Of a DNA stretch of 64,000 nt, positions 9,990 to 21,595 are shown piece after piece. Source of the stretch: Aristolochia californica (Eukaryota > Streptophyta > Magnoliopsida > Piperales > Aristolochiaceae); contig JARWKL010000010.1 in NCBI GenBank assembly GCA_029961685.1, positions 19,427,931 to 19,491,930 of the forward strand, written 5' to 3'. Position 1 is the stretch's first letter; each line of letters starts with the position of its first letter. Under the pieces are notes generated by a model. It was not told the DNA's origin, made no database searches, and saw nothing but the letters and a program-made list of their open reading frames with translations. The translations under genes were made by a program, and so were the position numbers.

Positions 9990-10640
9990 AATTTTTGGGA
10001 CTATCAGGGTATTATCGCAAGTTCATTACCGATTATGGCTAGATAGCGGCTCCTTTCACGAGTTTACTGAAGCGGAATGCCTTCACCTAGTATGACATAG
10101 CTGCCTCCTCCTTTGCTCAGTTGAAGCACGCATTAGCCACAACTCTGGTGCTCCAACTTCCAAATTTTGAAGAAGTGTTTATTATAGAATGCGATGCTTC
10201 TGGGGCGGCATTGGCACGATCTTACAACAACAGGGCCATCCCATTGCATATTTCAGCAGGCACCTAGCACAACACCACCAAAAATTAGCAGCATATGAAT
10301 GTGAACTTATCGGCTTAGCCAAAGGCATTCAGCATTGGCGGCCCTATCTTTGGGGTCAACACTTCCTTATCCGCACTGACCACTGCAGCTTGAAGTACCC
10401 ATTGGAGCAACGCATCACCACTTCCCCTCAACAACATTGGCTTAGTAAATTGATGGGCTTTGATTTTATGGTGGAATATAAACTGGGCCGATGCCTTATC
10501 ACGCAGGGAGGTATCTGAGCCGTAGCTCCATGCCATCAGTCAACCACGGTTCCTGTTGATGGATTCCCTTCGGGAAGAAATTCAACAAATTCCTAAACTC
10601 TTAGCCTTGTTTAACAGCATTGAGTAGCAGACCATGGACA
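9990..10640 (+). pseudogene. RT end and RNase H of element A
   Basis: It resumes in the connection region (FLGLSGYYRKF) and enters RNase H (ECDASG near 10187-10204, AYFSRHLAQHH, TDHCSLKY), which would degrade the RNA template. The open part is 10189-10518. Stops occur near 10041, and a frameshift lies near 10190-10200, just after the catalytic ECDASG. About 35 bases expected between the RT and this part (the ALRG region) are absent at the chimeric joint. Confidence 0.8.
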
Positions 10641-11900
10641 ACAACTGGGACATCCAAGACCACCTCATACTGTACGAGACTCGGCTTTATCTCCATCCGA
10701 CGTTAGCATTAATCACCACCATCATATCGACTTATCACGATAGCACTCATGAAGGCCAGCAAAAGACATATTTCCAGCTTAGTCGTGACTTCTATTGGAA
10801 ATGAATGAAACGCATGGTGACTGACTATGTGTCCGCATGCCAGGTCTGCGAACGGAACAAAACCAAATCATTAAGCCCAACAGGCTTGCTTCAGCCTCTT
10901 CAACTCCCTTCTCAGGTATGGGCTGATGTCTCCATGGATATCATTGATGGCCTACCGAAGTCCTCCAGTAAATTTATTATATTGGTAGTGGTAGATCATT
11001 TCTCGAAGTATGGTCACTTCATTCCTCGGTCGAATCCATATATACCCATGTGGCTCAAATTTTCATAGACCAGATTGTCAGACTTCATGGTTTACTGGAG
11101 TACATCACCAGTGACAGAGATGTCATGTTCACTAGTACCTTTTGGAAGAAGCTTTTCAAGTTACATGGTACCAAATTGGATTTCTCTTCAGTTTACCACC
11201 CTCAGAAAAATGGACAAACGGAGGTCGTCAACCGGACCAGTAAGATGTATTTGCATTACTTTGTGGGGGATAATCCTAAAAGTTGGGTCCGTTGGCTAGC
11301 CTCGGCTGAGTTTTGTTACAATACTTCCTACCGCACAACCCTCAAGACTACACCCTTCAGTGTGGTTTATGGTCGGGAACCACCTCGTCTCTTATCTTAT
11401 ATTGTTGGCTCTTCTCGGGTGGCTGCTCTAGACAAGGCTTTGGGGGAAAGGGATCGTATGCTCGGCTAGGTCAAAGAACACTTGCAACAAGCTCAGGCTC
11501 TTATGAAAACACATATGACAAGGGCCATCATGACATTTCTTATGCTCCTGGAGACTATATCTGGCTTCGCCTTCAACATTACAGCCAGTTGTCCCTAACA
11601 GTCTCCAAGCGACACAAAGTTTCCCCAAAATTCTATGGGCCATTCCAGATTTTGGATCGTATTGGCAACATGGCTTATCGCCTGAAGCTACCACCCGACG
11701 CCAAGATTCATGATGTCTTCCATGTCTCCTTGTTGAAGCCTTTCAAGGGCAACACGCCTATGTTGCACACCCGTTTGCCGCCACTACAGGATGGTCGTGT
11801 TCTGCCCACTCCAGCTCATGTCTTCCAAGCTCGTAGAGTCCATGGTGCATGGGAAATTCTACTCCATTGGGAGGAGACGGATCCTGTGGAAGCCTCCTAG
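10641..11900 (+). pseudogene. Integrase and chromodomain-like tail of element A
   Basis: The zinc-binding region (STHEG, then CQVCERNK) is split by a TGA at about 10802. Catalytic residues remain readable: Asp in SMDIIDG, Asp in TSDRD and Glu in GQTEVVNR, but they lie in two frames (10805-11068 and 11050-11469) joined by a frameshift. A third frame (to 11900) holds YDKGHHD, FHVSLLKPFKG and a chromodomain-like end (VFQARRV, EILLHWEE). Three reading frames and several stops make it inactive. Confidence 0.82.
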
Positions 11901-11960
11901 GAACCATGAGAAGAATTCCGAGCACTCTACCCCAACTTTGAGCTTGAGGACAAGCTCTTT

Positions 11961-11976
11961 CTCCAGGAGGGGGTGA
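11961..11976 (+). promoter_or_regulatory. Polypurine tract of element A
   Basis: AGGAGGGGGTGA lies directly before the 3' LTR, following the ELEDKLFLQE-like polyprotein end. This is the expected position and composition for the plus-strand primer. Confidence 0.75.
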
Positions 11977-12362
11977 TGTTATGGACTCCTTAGCATTTAG
12001 AGTTACTAGTAGACGCAGGGGTTAAATTATGTAATTTCCAGGTTTATGCAATTAGCTGGGTTAAATATAATTTCCTTTAATTTCGTGGGCCATTGCTTGG
12101 CCTTTGCTTGTGTGCGTCAACCCTAATCCTCTCTTATATGGATGAATGGTTCTAGAATAAAATTAAGCAATTGATCAATAGTTTAGCAAGAGATCGGATT
12201 TTCTCTCCCAACGAGGTCCAAGGTACAAGCTTCCTTCAAAAGCTTGATTTCTATCAATCATAGGTTGTTCAAAAAATACAAAGCTTCACATTAGAACGGA
12301 TTAGTATCTGGAATCAAGAGGAGAACGTCGGATGACTCGATCCATGGCAAGGGAGCTTAACA
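11977..12362 (+). repeat. 3' LTR of element A
   Basis: TGTTATGGACTC to TTAACA, 386 bp, is the partner of 1500-1885. Near its end it encodes RRMTRSMAREL in the gag frame. CTGAG follows as the right target duplication. Confidence 0.9.
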
Positions 12363-12788
12363 CTGAGTCGCCTCCACGGGCGTCCATTAGCCAACGAAAC
12401 CCAATCCCCATCACTGACGAGGTACGGTTCGTAGTGACTGTGAAGTCATATGGGGCTCTACTAGGGGTGTTTAGAGAATTTGGACTTTGGTGCGTTTTTC
12501 CATTGTTAGGACTAGTCATTTGTTACAGAATTAGTTCAATGAATTTTTAAATGTTGTAGAATGTTGTTGAATAATTTTGAAGTGCTATGGAATGATTTTG
12601 CCACGTGGTGAGGAGATTCAAGTGTTATACATAACCACCACATGATATTTTTTTTACTATGTTTTATTGAGTTTCCATGTGTCCCTAGGGATCGGAAGAG
12701 ACTCTGATTAAGAGTAGGATGTGTCCAGTTCTAACTAGGCTGAGTCGCTAGTACGAGCATCCATTTGCCAACGAAACCCGACCCCCAT
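12363..12788. repeat. 377-bp satellite, segment 2
   Basis: About one monomer (landmark TAGTGACTG near 12433), continuing the array cut by element A and cut again by element D at CCCAT. Confidence 0.93.
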
Positions 12789-13211
12789 TGTTGATTTTCA
12801 GGACTCCATAGATTTAGCTCATGGAGAAAAATGGAGAGAAACCCATTGAGAGAAAACTGGAGGAAGAAGGGCTATGGACTTGATTGCTCGTAACCCTCCC
12901 CCTGAAGCTCTATTTATAGATTTATGAAACTACTGTATTACAATAATACCCCTGAACTTATGGTTTTAACCCTGGAACTTTAACTGAATTATATCAATGA
13001 TATCCCTATGAGATGACCCTTTATTTACCATCCTTCCATCTCGTATGTGGGCCTATGGGGCTTCTCCTTGATCTATGGGCCTTTAGCCCGTCTTCTATTT
13101 CTCTTGGATGCATGAGTCTTCCTTGGTCTTATTGGTTTGGGTCCATCTTCTAATACATTTGGATATGTGAGTTTTCCTTGGTCGTGAAGGTTTGGGTCCT
13201 ATCTTCCAACA
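12789..13211 (-). repeat. 3' LTR of element D
   Basis: TGTTGATTTTCAGG to CTTCCAACA on the plus strand, 423 bp. On the element strand it begins TGTTGGAAGATAGG, carries several GGCCCA-like motifs in its first 170 bases, and has a CTATAAATAG TATA box (reverse of 12911-12920). Confidence 0.9.
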
Positions 13212-13500
13212 CACACCCTCAACCTGGGGGTGAGAGAACAACATGAACTCCCAGCTTGCTACAAATGATGTATAAAATCTTTTTTGTATAATATGCCTTC
13301 CTCTTCTAATAGTCCCCCTCCCACTGGTGCTCTCATTCATGAGGCCCAACTAGTATAATATTAGTAAGAGTAAATCACTCCTAGCCACTAAGACATTCCT
13401 CTGAAGTGTCCACCTCCACCACCGTGTCCCTCCACAGGACAACGACTCTCAAGTGGTAGAGTAATATATGATATTAATGGGGAGAAGTAACATAAATATA
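13212..13500 (-). other. Element D internal 3' region, conserved non-coding
   Basis: It opens with the probable purine tract and then contains sequence shared with element E (47230-47515) and element F (53130-53334): TGCTCTCATTCATGAGGC, TAGCCACTAAGACATT and CCACCACCGTGTCCCTCCA. No coding potential is seen. Conservation across three copies marks it as part of the element. Confidence 0.75.
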
Positions 13501-13910
13501 ATAATAAGTTCTTCCGTCATGGACTTCCAACCACAAAAATGTGATATTTTTTAAGGGGATGATGTTCTTCCGTCATGGACTTTCAACCATAAAAATTTTG
13601 ATATTTTTTACGGGGATGAAGTTCTTTCGTCATGGACTCTCAACCACAAATAAATTTGATATTTTTTACGGAGATGAAGTTCCTCCGTCATGGACTCCCA
13701 ACCACAAATAAATTTCATATTTTTTACGGGGATGAAGTTCCTCCATCATGGACTCCCAACCACAAATAATTTTGTTATTTTTTATAGGTATGAAGTTTCT
13801 CCATCATGGACTCCTAACCACAAAAATTTGATATTTTTGACGGGGATGAAGTTCCTCCGTCGTGGACTTCCATCACAAATAAATTTGATATTTTTTATAG
13901 GGACATAAAT
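13500..13910. repeat. 57-bp minirepeat block in element D, 7 copies
   Basis: Seven imperfect tandem copies, spaced about 57 bp (CATGGACT landmarks near 13518, 13574, 13631, 13689, 13747 and 13805, and a variant near 13860). The unit is built from GATGAAGTTCCTCCGTCATG, GACTCCCAACCACAAAT and a TTTGATATTTTTTACGGG stretch. The same block with the same copy number is in element E. It gives short open frames on both strands that are repeat artefacts, not genes. Confidence 0.92.
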
Positions 13911-15292
13911 AAATAATGGTATGAGGCTACCTTTTCTTTCATAATTATGTCTCATCAAAAGGGACACAATAGCAGCAGCTTAAATGGGCTTGGCTTGGGC
14001 CCATTTAACTTGACCCAAAATAATCCTTATAAAATGACTTATGAAATAATTTGATGCATATATATGTTCTAAATAATATGTTGACCAAGGAATTATCTGT
14101 TAATTCTTCAAAAATAAAAATCCAGTCAAAGAAAAAAAATTACTGAGTCGCGCCAAAATCTTGGGCACGTATACCGAGGCAAAAAAAAGTGCCCCGAGTA
14201 AGGTTGACCTAGATCCGAGTTGATCCGGTTGGGTTGACCCAGACCGAGTTGGTTCGAGTTGACTCGGTCTGGCTGGTGCAGAAACAGTACCTCGGGTTGC
14301 TGGCTCGCTGGTCCGAGTTGACTCGGGCGAGTCCGGGTCTCGCAGAATAGGAGCGGCCACGACTGATTAATTGAGTTTCCTAACTTAGGAAACATGAATT
14401 TTGCTACAGTATCGTCTTCCTCCCTGGCTTCTTCGGCGGAAACTGAGCTCGGAAGGAGGAAACTTTACCACAGAGGCCCAAAGGAGTTTCCGAAAAACAG
14501 CAACAAAGATTTCTGGAAGATGCCAGCAGAACACCAGCGTCTACTTCTTCCCCACGACGCTGGTGATTTCCGAACTCCAGAAACAGCAACTCCCCAGTTA
14601 TTCAGGGTAGAGAGTTTCTGAAATAAGAAACAGCTCTGAATTGCCAATGAAAAAATATTCCAAACCTAATGCAGAGTAGCCGAGCCTTCGTTCTTCAGAA
14701 ACGGAAACCAAGCTAACAGTGTCGTCTTTTTCTCTTCTGAACAGAGCGGGACAGCAAAAAATCCATGGAAAGCTTCTTCGGACGGCAACCAGACAGCAAG
14801 AAACGAATTTCCAAAACCAGCAGCTTCTGTGGCAGAGATGATTTCGGATGATCAGCAACGCAGTGATGAAACGAAATCCCATCAATTTTTGGCAAGATAG
14901 TTTCGGCTTGCCAGCAGAGAACCAATTCCAGCAAAGATACCAATGCAGGCAATCTTCCAGACAGCAACGCATGGTTTTCATATCAATTCAGAAGAGATCT
15001 GAACAATACAGCAGTGAGACAAGCATGTGCTGGTCACCAGATCCTTCAGCTTGTCTCTACATCAGTCAATGTTAGATGCTGGTGTATGCAAAGATCCACA
15101 AACATTAACCACCAACAGAAGAGAATGCGATTCAAATATTTGTTGCTATTCATAGATGACTTCAACTACTAAAAACAGAGAAGGAATTCTGAAGAATATC
15201 ATCATAACTTGCTTTTATGAATAACAGCAATGTGTTGGATAATACAACTTGTCTGCTGGTAGAATAATCAACCTTGTCTATTGTCTAGATAG
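13911..15292 (-). other. Element D internal region, non-coding
   Basis: No recognisable protein or RNA gene. 14140-14345 is rich in GAGTTGACTCGG and related words, a GC-richer stretch that has a counterpart in element E (48160-48330). Short open frames at 14394-14981 share no motif with known families and are not kept as genes. Copia element C interrupts the region at 15293. Confidence 0.65.
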
Positions 15293-15924
15293 TGTTGAAT
15301 TTAGGATCCCTTTTCCATGATCACGAACAAGAGAAAGAAGAAAGAAAAAAGAGTAAAGGGAAAGAAAACTCTCAGGTAGAGAAAAAAAAAATATAAGGAG
15401 AAGAGGAGGTTGTGCCAATCAAAGAGAGGGAGAGAGAGAACCAACTCGGGATTGAATTGTGACTTGATTAATTTAGAATTACAACACCTCTCTTTATAGT
15501 AGAGGAGGAGGTAGAGCCCTTATACTTCTCCTTCAATCCTAATTACATTCCAACTCTAACTCTTCAATATAAATAAGTCTACTCAAACTAAACTACTAGA
15601 AGACTAACTTGAGTAGAACTAGGAGTCCATTATTCACATAAATATAATGGATAAGCCAGCTCGTAGCCTTATCCTTGTGGGCCCCTCATGATCTCCGAGT
15701 GCACCTTGATAAGAGTGCCAGCTCGTGAGGTCTTTGTGGGTCCTACTTGATCTTCAAGTCTTCTAAATCAATTCAGCTTGTGCTTCTTGCTTCCTTAACT
15801 CGGGCTTACATTGGGTGAGGACTCTTCTTGGTGTCCCATGTCCTCTAGGACTTTTCTTGATGACTTATGTCCTCATGGTGGATCCCACCAGCTCGAGCTC
15901 CATGGTGGGTCCTACATTGTAACA
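15293..15924 (-). repeat. 3' LTR of element C
   Basis: TGTTGAATTTAGG to CATTGTAACA on the plus strand. It is purine-rich near 15330-15450 on the plus strand, with CTCTTTATAGTAGAGG (a possible TATA context) near 15490. It matches 20558-21191 along its length with scattered substitutions and short indels. Confidence 0.9.
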
Positions 15925-15947
15925 CTCCCCCTCAAGCTGGGGGTGAG
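15925..15947 (-). promoter_or_regulatory. Polypurine tract of element C
   Basis: On the element strand AGCTTGAGGGGGAG lies directly before the 3' LTR, a form common in plant copia elements. Nearly the same word precedes the 3' LTRs of E and F. Confidence 0.8.
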
Positions 15948-16069
15948 AAGACATCATAAACGCCCAACTTGCTGCATATTGTAGACATAATCTTATCAGT
16001 GACTGGTTTGGTGAGAATGTCTGCAACTTGATTTTGTGATGATATGTGCTTCAAGGATAAGAGACCAAC

Positions 16070-17707
16070 TTAGAATTTTTCTCGTATAAAGTGGTAATCT
16101 ACCTCAGTGTTCTTTGTCCTATCATGGAAGACTGGATTCGATGTAATATGTATTTCTGCTTGATTATCACAGTATAGATCCATTGGAGCATTTTTATAGA
16201 AGAGAAGAGATGTTATCCATAAGAGTTCACTTACAGTGTGTGCCATGACTCTGTTTTCTACTTCTGCACTTGACTGTGCTACATTTTGTTTTTTGCTTTT
16301 CCACGTAACCAGATTTCCTCCAACCATCGTGCAAAATCCAGAAGTAGATTTTCTATCATCTGGGGATCCGGCACAGTTTGCATCCGAGAATCCCTCAATG
16401 TTGAAATGACCGTGTTTTTTATAGAGGAGCCCCCTTCTAGGAGCACCTTTCAGATAACGTAGTATCCTCTCAAGTGCTTGCCAATGACTAAGTTGTTGCT
16501 TGTGCATGTACTGACTTACCACATTTACTGCATATGAAATGTTTTGCCTCATTACACATAGGTAAATAAGTTGTCCCACTAACCTTTGATATTTGCCAAT
16601 ATCTACATCTTCTCTAGTGCCTCCACATAATTTTGTATTTGCATCCATAGGAGTGTCTACCGGTTTGCATCCCATCATACATGTTTTGTCTAGTAGATCA
16701 AGGGCATATTTTCTTTGGGATAGAACAATCCCATGTCTGGATTGTAAGACCTCAACACCCAAAAAATATTTCAGTAATCCAAGATCCTTCGTCTTTAATT
16801 CAGCACATATTTTTTCTTTTATTTTTTGAAAGCCCTCATAATCACTCCCAATTAAAATAATATCATCAACATAAACAACTAGAATCACCTTACCTCGTGT
16901 TGTGTTCTCAACAAATACTGAGTGATCTACAGAGCATCTGTAAAAACCTACCCGTATGATGGCTTGACTAAATTTCTCAAACCATGCCCGTGGGAACTGC
17001 TTTAGTCCATATAGAAATTTTTGAAGGCCACATACGGACTCCCACTCAACCACATATCCTGGTGGTTGTTGCATATAAATCTCTTCTTTGATATCACTAT
17101 TGAGAAATGCATTTTTAACATCCATTTGATATATTGGCCATGATGAATTAGCTGCCAAGGATAATAAGATACGTACCGAGGTCATTTTTGACACTGGAGA
17201 GAATGTCTCATCATAAATGCCATAGCATTGAGTGTAACCTTTTTTAACTAGTCATGCCTTCAGTCGTGCAATAGTCCCATCCGGATTATGTTTTACTGTA
17301 TAAACTCACTTGCAACCAACGAGTTTTTTATCTATAGGTAGAGGAACCAGTGACCATGTGTGATTATCTTTGAGTGCCTTCATTTCATCATCCATTGATG
17401 CCTTCCACCCTGGATGTTGTAGAGCCTCCTTATATGACTGTGGAATAGATATGGAGGAAATAGAAGAAAGAAACTGACAACATAATGGTGAGAGGCGATC
17501 ATGAGACACAAAATTGGAAATAGGATGAGAAGTAGAAGGTTGAGTGCATGATCGAGGTTCTTTTCGTATAGCAATAGGACGAGTGTCAAATTGAGGACCA
17601 AAAATGATTGGTGATGACGAACTTACCTCTGGTGGATCCAACAACTCGGCAGGTGTGGTATCGGCCAATGTCTCTAGGGGCTGAACAATCTCTGTATCAC
17701 AAGGCAC
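16070..17707 (-). pseudogene. Reverse transcriptase-RNase H of element C
   Basis: It copies element RNA into DNA. 17707-17306 holds the RT entry (SYKEALQHPGWKASMDDEM, HTWSLVPLP, KLVGCK). TGA at 17306 and 17252 interrupt it. 17194-16070 holds the RT core (YQMDVKNAFLNSDIKEEIYM, PPGY, YGLKQFPRAW, catalytic YVDDIIL, YFLGVEV) and then RNase H (SDANCAGSPDDRKSTSGFC, SAEVENR, YCDNQAE). The last part is open for 374 codons, and the YVDD active site and most RNase H motifs remain. The SSAEAEYRAM motif is altered to SAEVENRVM. It reads in the same frame as gag and integrase. Confidence 0.9.
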
Positions 17708-17713
17708 AACCGG

Positions 17714-18697
17714 TCAAGGAGAACTTGGTACTGATGACATGCCAGGTGGAGCACTATCAGAATAATATGAGTCTTCAAAGAATGTTATATCTCTGGATAC
17801 AAATAAGTGTTGCAAAGGAGGACTATAACAAACATAACCCTTTTGTGTGCGAGAGTATCCCAAAAAAATGCATTTGATAGATTTAGGGTCAAGTTTGTTG
17901 TGTCTAGGCAATGTATTATGAATAAAACATTGACAACCGAAGACTTTCAATGCTAATGCAAATGGATCATCATGTGGTAATAGTTTAGAGTAGGGGGATT
18001 TATTCCCAAGAATAGTAGATGATAGACAATTTATAAGTAAACACGCTATAAGGGCAGCATGGGGCCAATAAAAGTATGGAACTTTCATGGCATATAATAG
18101 ACCTCGAGCTACCTCAAGAATATGACGATTTTTTCGTTCAGCTACACCGTTTCATTGAGGAGTGTAGGCACACAATGTCTGATGGATAATGCCATTCTCT
18201 TGACAAAATGAGTCAAGGTCTTTTGAAATATACTCTTTGGTATTATTAGACTAGAGGATTTTTATCTTCTGACCAAATTGTATGAGTACCATCACATAAA
18301 AAGATTTAAAAATAGATGGTATCTCAAGACACTCCTTAAAAATAAACAACCAAGTTGTGCGAGTGAAATCATCAATAAAAGTGATAAAATATTTGGCTTG
18401 AGAAATATTAGAGTCACTCAAAGGCCCCCAAACATCGGAATGAATCAACGAAAAAGGAATGCAACTTTTGACTTCTGGACGAGGAGAGTATGTACTCCTT
18501 TGATGTTTACTTAACTGACACACCTCACAACTGAATTCTGACCTGTTCTTAAGAGATGGAAATATATGATGAAGAGATTGTATGGAAGGATGTCCCAACC
18601 GATTGTGCCATAATCGTGTCTCATTCTCAGTAGTAGACACCATATTGATCTTTGTCACGTCCAAGAGCCCCCCTTGTTCATGGCCTCCACCAATCAC
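17714..18697 (-). pseudogene. Integrase of element C
   Basis: It would insert element DNA into the host. The zinc-binding HHCC is readable (LWHNRLGHPS, CEVCQLSKH, about 18620-18500), with the first catalytic Asp in HSDVWGP. TAG at 18251 and TGA at 18152 break the core. The second catalytic Asp, expected in the SDNxxEY motif, is Asn here (SNNTKEY near 18230-18245). The Glu region NGVAERKNRHI is intact at about 18110-18150. Residues to 17714 (KVFGCQCF, FLGYSRTQKGY) are the conserved copia C-terminal part, ended by TGA at 17714. Confidence 0.87.
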
Positions 18698-18715
18698 TTG
18701 CTTTGTTATAAGATC

Positions 18716-20077
18716 CTAAAAAACACATGAAGTAGGTGTGAAGGTAACCGAGCAATTAAAATATTTTTTAAGCTGACTCACAGGGAATAAGTTTAAAGGA
18801 AAATAAGGAACAAAAAAAATATCAGTGAGTGGAAGTGATGGGGTGACAGAAGTGGAACATTTTCCTTGGAATTTGGTTTGAGAACCATTAGCTATGGTAA
18901 CAAACTTGTGTGAAAGACTCGGAGATAAAGAATGTAATAAATTTTTGTTACCTATAAGATGGTCGGGGGCTCCTGCATCAATTATCCAGGATGAAGATGA
19001 GGCAGATAGCATACCTGAAGCAGTAGTGGCAGCAGTAGTGGCAGCAGTAGTTGCAGAGGGACTAGGAGAAGATCCTAGCGTGGTCTTCATTTTCTGAAAT
19101 AGTTCATACTCTTCATCAGTAATAATCTTTTGTGCAGCTGATGTTGTGGGATGGTCTTCTTGTGCATCAGTAATAAGGGCTTGAATAGCCTTTGTCGATT
19201 TCAACTTGTCATTAGCCTTATAGCATATTTCTTTATAGTGGCCATATTTGCCACAGTAAGTGCATGCCCTGTAATGACACTGATCTATAGTATAGCCAAG
19301 AAATTTACAATGCATACACTTAATATCATCTGTTCTTCCAGCACTATTCCTTCCACCTCTTCCTCTGCCCCCTCTGTAACCTCTTCCTCGGCCTTGGCCG
19401 CGGTCAGAGGATGATCCTCTATTATCAGAATACATAGTGGATGACACATCAATAGTGGAGGAAGAAGTGTCAGGAATACAAAATAATGTTGCACACACAT
19501 CATCGAACTTTGGTACAGTAGAAGCACTCAATAGTTGACTCTTGGCAATCTCAAGATGAGGTTTAACATTGGCACAACAAATAGCAGTAATTAAGGCCTC
19601 CTTTTGTTTATCTTGGATAAAAATATCAGTGGTGGAGGGCTGAGCTAACTTCCACTCTTGAAGAAAGCCTCTAAACCGTGCCAAGTACTCATGAATATTT
19701 TCTCCTTGTTTAGTATTCAACATTCTCTGGAGAATATCATAGGGTCTATGCAGTGTATCAGGGCATGAATAGAGTTTTGTACATGTCTCCAAAATTTGTT
19801 TAACAGTGTCAAGATGAATAACATTACTAGAGACATATTCTTCCATGCTATTTATTAGCCAACCTATTACCAAAGTATCATGCTTCAACCATTTCATATA
19901 AAAAATATCATCTTCATCAACAGGTGGTCCTCAGGTAGTGAGGTGACCAAGTAGGTTTTTGGTTATCAGAAACCTCCTAACCGAGGTGGACCAACTCATA
20001 AAATTTGATACCCCACATAAGGGTATGGTGGTGATTCTCAGTATATCACCTTTGATATTCATATTATCATCAGCCAT
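18716..20077 (-). pseudogene. gag and protease of element C
   Basis: ATG at 20077 starts a gag with FMSWSTSVRRFL, the typical copia gag entry. A TGA at 19931-19933 interrupts it, then a long open part runs to 18716. It includes the capsid-like region, an RG-rich stretch (19430-19340), and a zinc knuckle ACTYCGKYGHYKEICYK (CX2CX4HX4C, near 19270-19220). The protease follows: SWIIDAGAPDHL, where the usual DSGA is DAGA with Asp kept. It stops with TAG at 18716 but continues in the same frame into integrase. The frame was set by alignment of all parts to one phase. Confidence 0.88.
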
Positions 20078-20545
20078 GATAGGTTTTTCTTCAAACAACT
20101 TCAAATAATAACACCACGTAGTACTTCTTCAATGAACTCGGTATATGTAAATATAGCATCAATAATAAATTATAATTTTTTTCAAAAAACCACTCATACG
20201 AGGCTCAATAGAAATCTTCTATATCAGGGAACTCTTATCCCATGAAAAACAAAATTCAATAATCTGAGTATGGACTGGTCTCGACAAACAGAATTTCCAA
20301 ACCGATAAAACTATTTTGATAGTTCCTTCTAGATAGAGGGGCACGCATATCCATAACATAATAAGATGAAAGCATTCACAATTCATACTTGAATCATCAT
20401 CTAAATTCAAGAACCAGTAGCATAAAAAAAAATTTGAACACTTATCTCTCAGCTGGTGTTCTTCCTTCATACAAGAGCCATCTTTGAGTGGTGTTGATCA
20501 TCACTTCTCTAGAGCATTCCTTTGTCGAGGGATCCTAAATATGTT

Positions 20546-20557
20546 GCTCTGATACCA
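20546..20557 (-). promoter_or_regulatory. Primer binding site of element C
   Basis: On the element strand TGGTATCAGAGC follows the 5' LTR directly, an exact 12-base match to the initiator tRNA-Met primer site. Confidence 0.9.
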
Positions 20558-21191
20558 TGTTGAATCTATGATCCCTTTTCCATGATCATGAACAAGAGAA
20601 AGAAGAGAGAAAAAAGGGAAGGAAAGCTCTCGGGGAGAGAGAAGAAAAAAATAAAAGGAGAAGAAAAGGTTGCGCCAAGCAAGGAGAGGGAGAGAGAGAA
20701 CCAACTCGGGATTGAATGTGTGACTTGATTAATTCTTAATTACAACACCTCTCTTTATAGTAGAAGAGGAGGTAGAGTCCTTATACAACTTGTCCTTCAA
20801 TCCTAATTACATTCCAACTCTAACTCTTCAATATAAGTAAGTCTATTCAAACTAAACTACTAGAAGACTAACTTGAGTAGAACTAGGAGTCCTTCATTAT
20901 TCACGTGAATATAATGGATAAGCCAGCTTGTAGCCTTATCCTTGTGGGCCCCTCATGATCTCCCAGCGCACCTTGATAAGAATGCCAACACGTGATATCT
21001 TTGTGGGTCCCACTTGATCTTTAAGTCTTTTAAATCAATTCAGCTTGTGCTTCTTGCTTCCTTAACTCATGCTTGCTTTGAGTGAGGACTATTCTTGGTG
21101 TCCCACATCCTCTAGGACTCTTCTTGATGACCTACATCCTCATGGTGGATCCCACTAGCTCGATGACAATGGTGGGTCCCACAATGTAGCA
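20558..21191 (-). repeat. 5' LTR of element C
   Basis: 634 bp, TGTTGAATCTATGATCC to AATGTAGCA on the plus strand, partner of 15293-15924. The right LTR has ACTTG and TTCA insertions relative to the left. Confidence 0.9.
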
Positions 21192-21583
21192 TACAGCTAC
21201 AGAAGAATAATCAATGTGCTTTCTATGATGAATAAAAAACTCAAATTGAAAAGCTGTTATTCGTTGGCTGCTACAAGTATTGAAAAAACAGAGAAGGGAT
21301 TGGCACATAAACTCAGCTATTATTTGGTTGTTGATGAAGCGCAAGAATGAGCCGAGAATAGAGAGGTCGGGAGAAACAGTCTCGGATGATTTTCTAAAAA
21401 CAAGATCTGCTTGATAGCAGTAACGGCGACAAAGACCGACGACAGAGAGGCTTCGTAATGACAGAGTAATACTGGACAATATGAGAAAAAAATCAACAAA
21501 ACAAAATACCTAATATTCAGAAACTATGGAAAAGAAGACGAATGAAACTTGAAAAAACCATAGCCAAAGTCCTGAAAATCAAA
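21192..21583 (-). other. Element D internal 5' region, non-coding
   Basis: Remainder of the internal region of D between the nested C and the D primer site. A 115-codon open stretch (21479-21132 minus) straddles the C LTR and D sequence and is therefore not a gene. Similar text (the run from GAAAACCATA to CTCTGATACCA) precedes the primer site in E. Confidence 0.65.
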
Positions 21584-21595
21584 ACTCTGATACCA

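Larger units (their letters stand above)
1500..12362 (+). mobile_element. Element A: degenerate Ty3/gypsy chromovirus-type retrotransposon
   Basis: It is bounded by two 386-bp LTRs (1500-1885 and 11977-12362) starting TGTTATGG and ending TTAACA. The flanks TTGAG and CTGAG form a near-perfect 5-bp target duplication inside the satellite. Domain order is gag, protease, RT, RNase H, integrase and a chromodomain-like end, which is the Ty3/gypsy order. The coding sequence has many stops and frameshifts. Three later events lie inside it: element B (3060-7307), a solo LTR (8272-8591) and a chimeric block (8807-9989). Without these it is about 5.1 kb, a size close to small chromoviruses such as the Reina group; that assignment is inference. 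Confidence 0.9.
15293..21191 (-). mobile_element. Element C: Ty1/copia retrotransposon nested in D
   Basis: LTRs 15293-15924 and 20558-21191 (632 and 634 bp) enclose a gag-protease-integrase-RT-RNase H polyprotein in that order, which defines Ty1/copia. Primer site and purine tract are both present. The flanks GATAG and TACAG are only a partial target-duplication match. The polyprotein is in one frame over about 4 kb, broken only by stop codons. LTRs differ by several percent by eye. Confidence 0.93.

Noticed and set aside
9900..9990. Complete second TRIM at 9758-9989
   Set aside because: Only one 82-bp LTR is present; the left partner is absent and no target duplication brackets the block, so it is listed as a fragment.
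13690..13908. Open frame through the 57-bp minirepeats (also 47648-47902, and minus-strand versions)
   Set aside because: The repeat unit lacks stops in some frames; frames are open on both strands and the peptides only mirror the repeat.
13500..13910. Possible CRISPR-like array
   Set aside because: Regular ~57-bp spacing comes from contiguous tandem repeats without unique spacers, in a plant retrotransposon.
14394..15075. Several overlapping 60-127 codon frames in element D
   Set aside because: They overlap each other on both strands, lack domains and have no counterpart frames in E.
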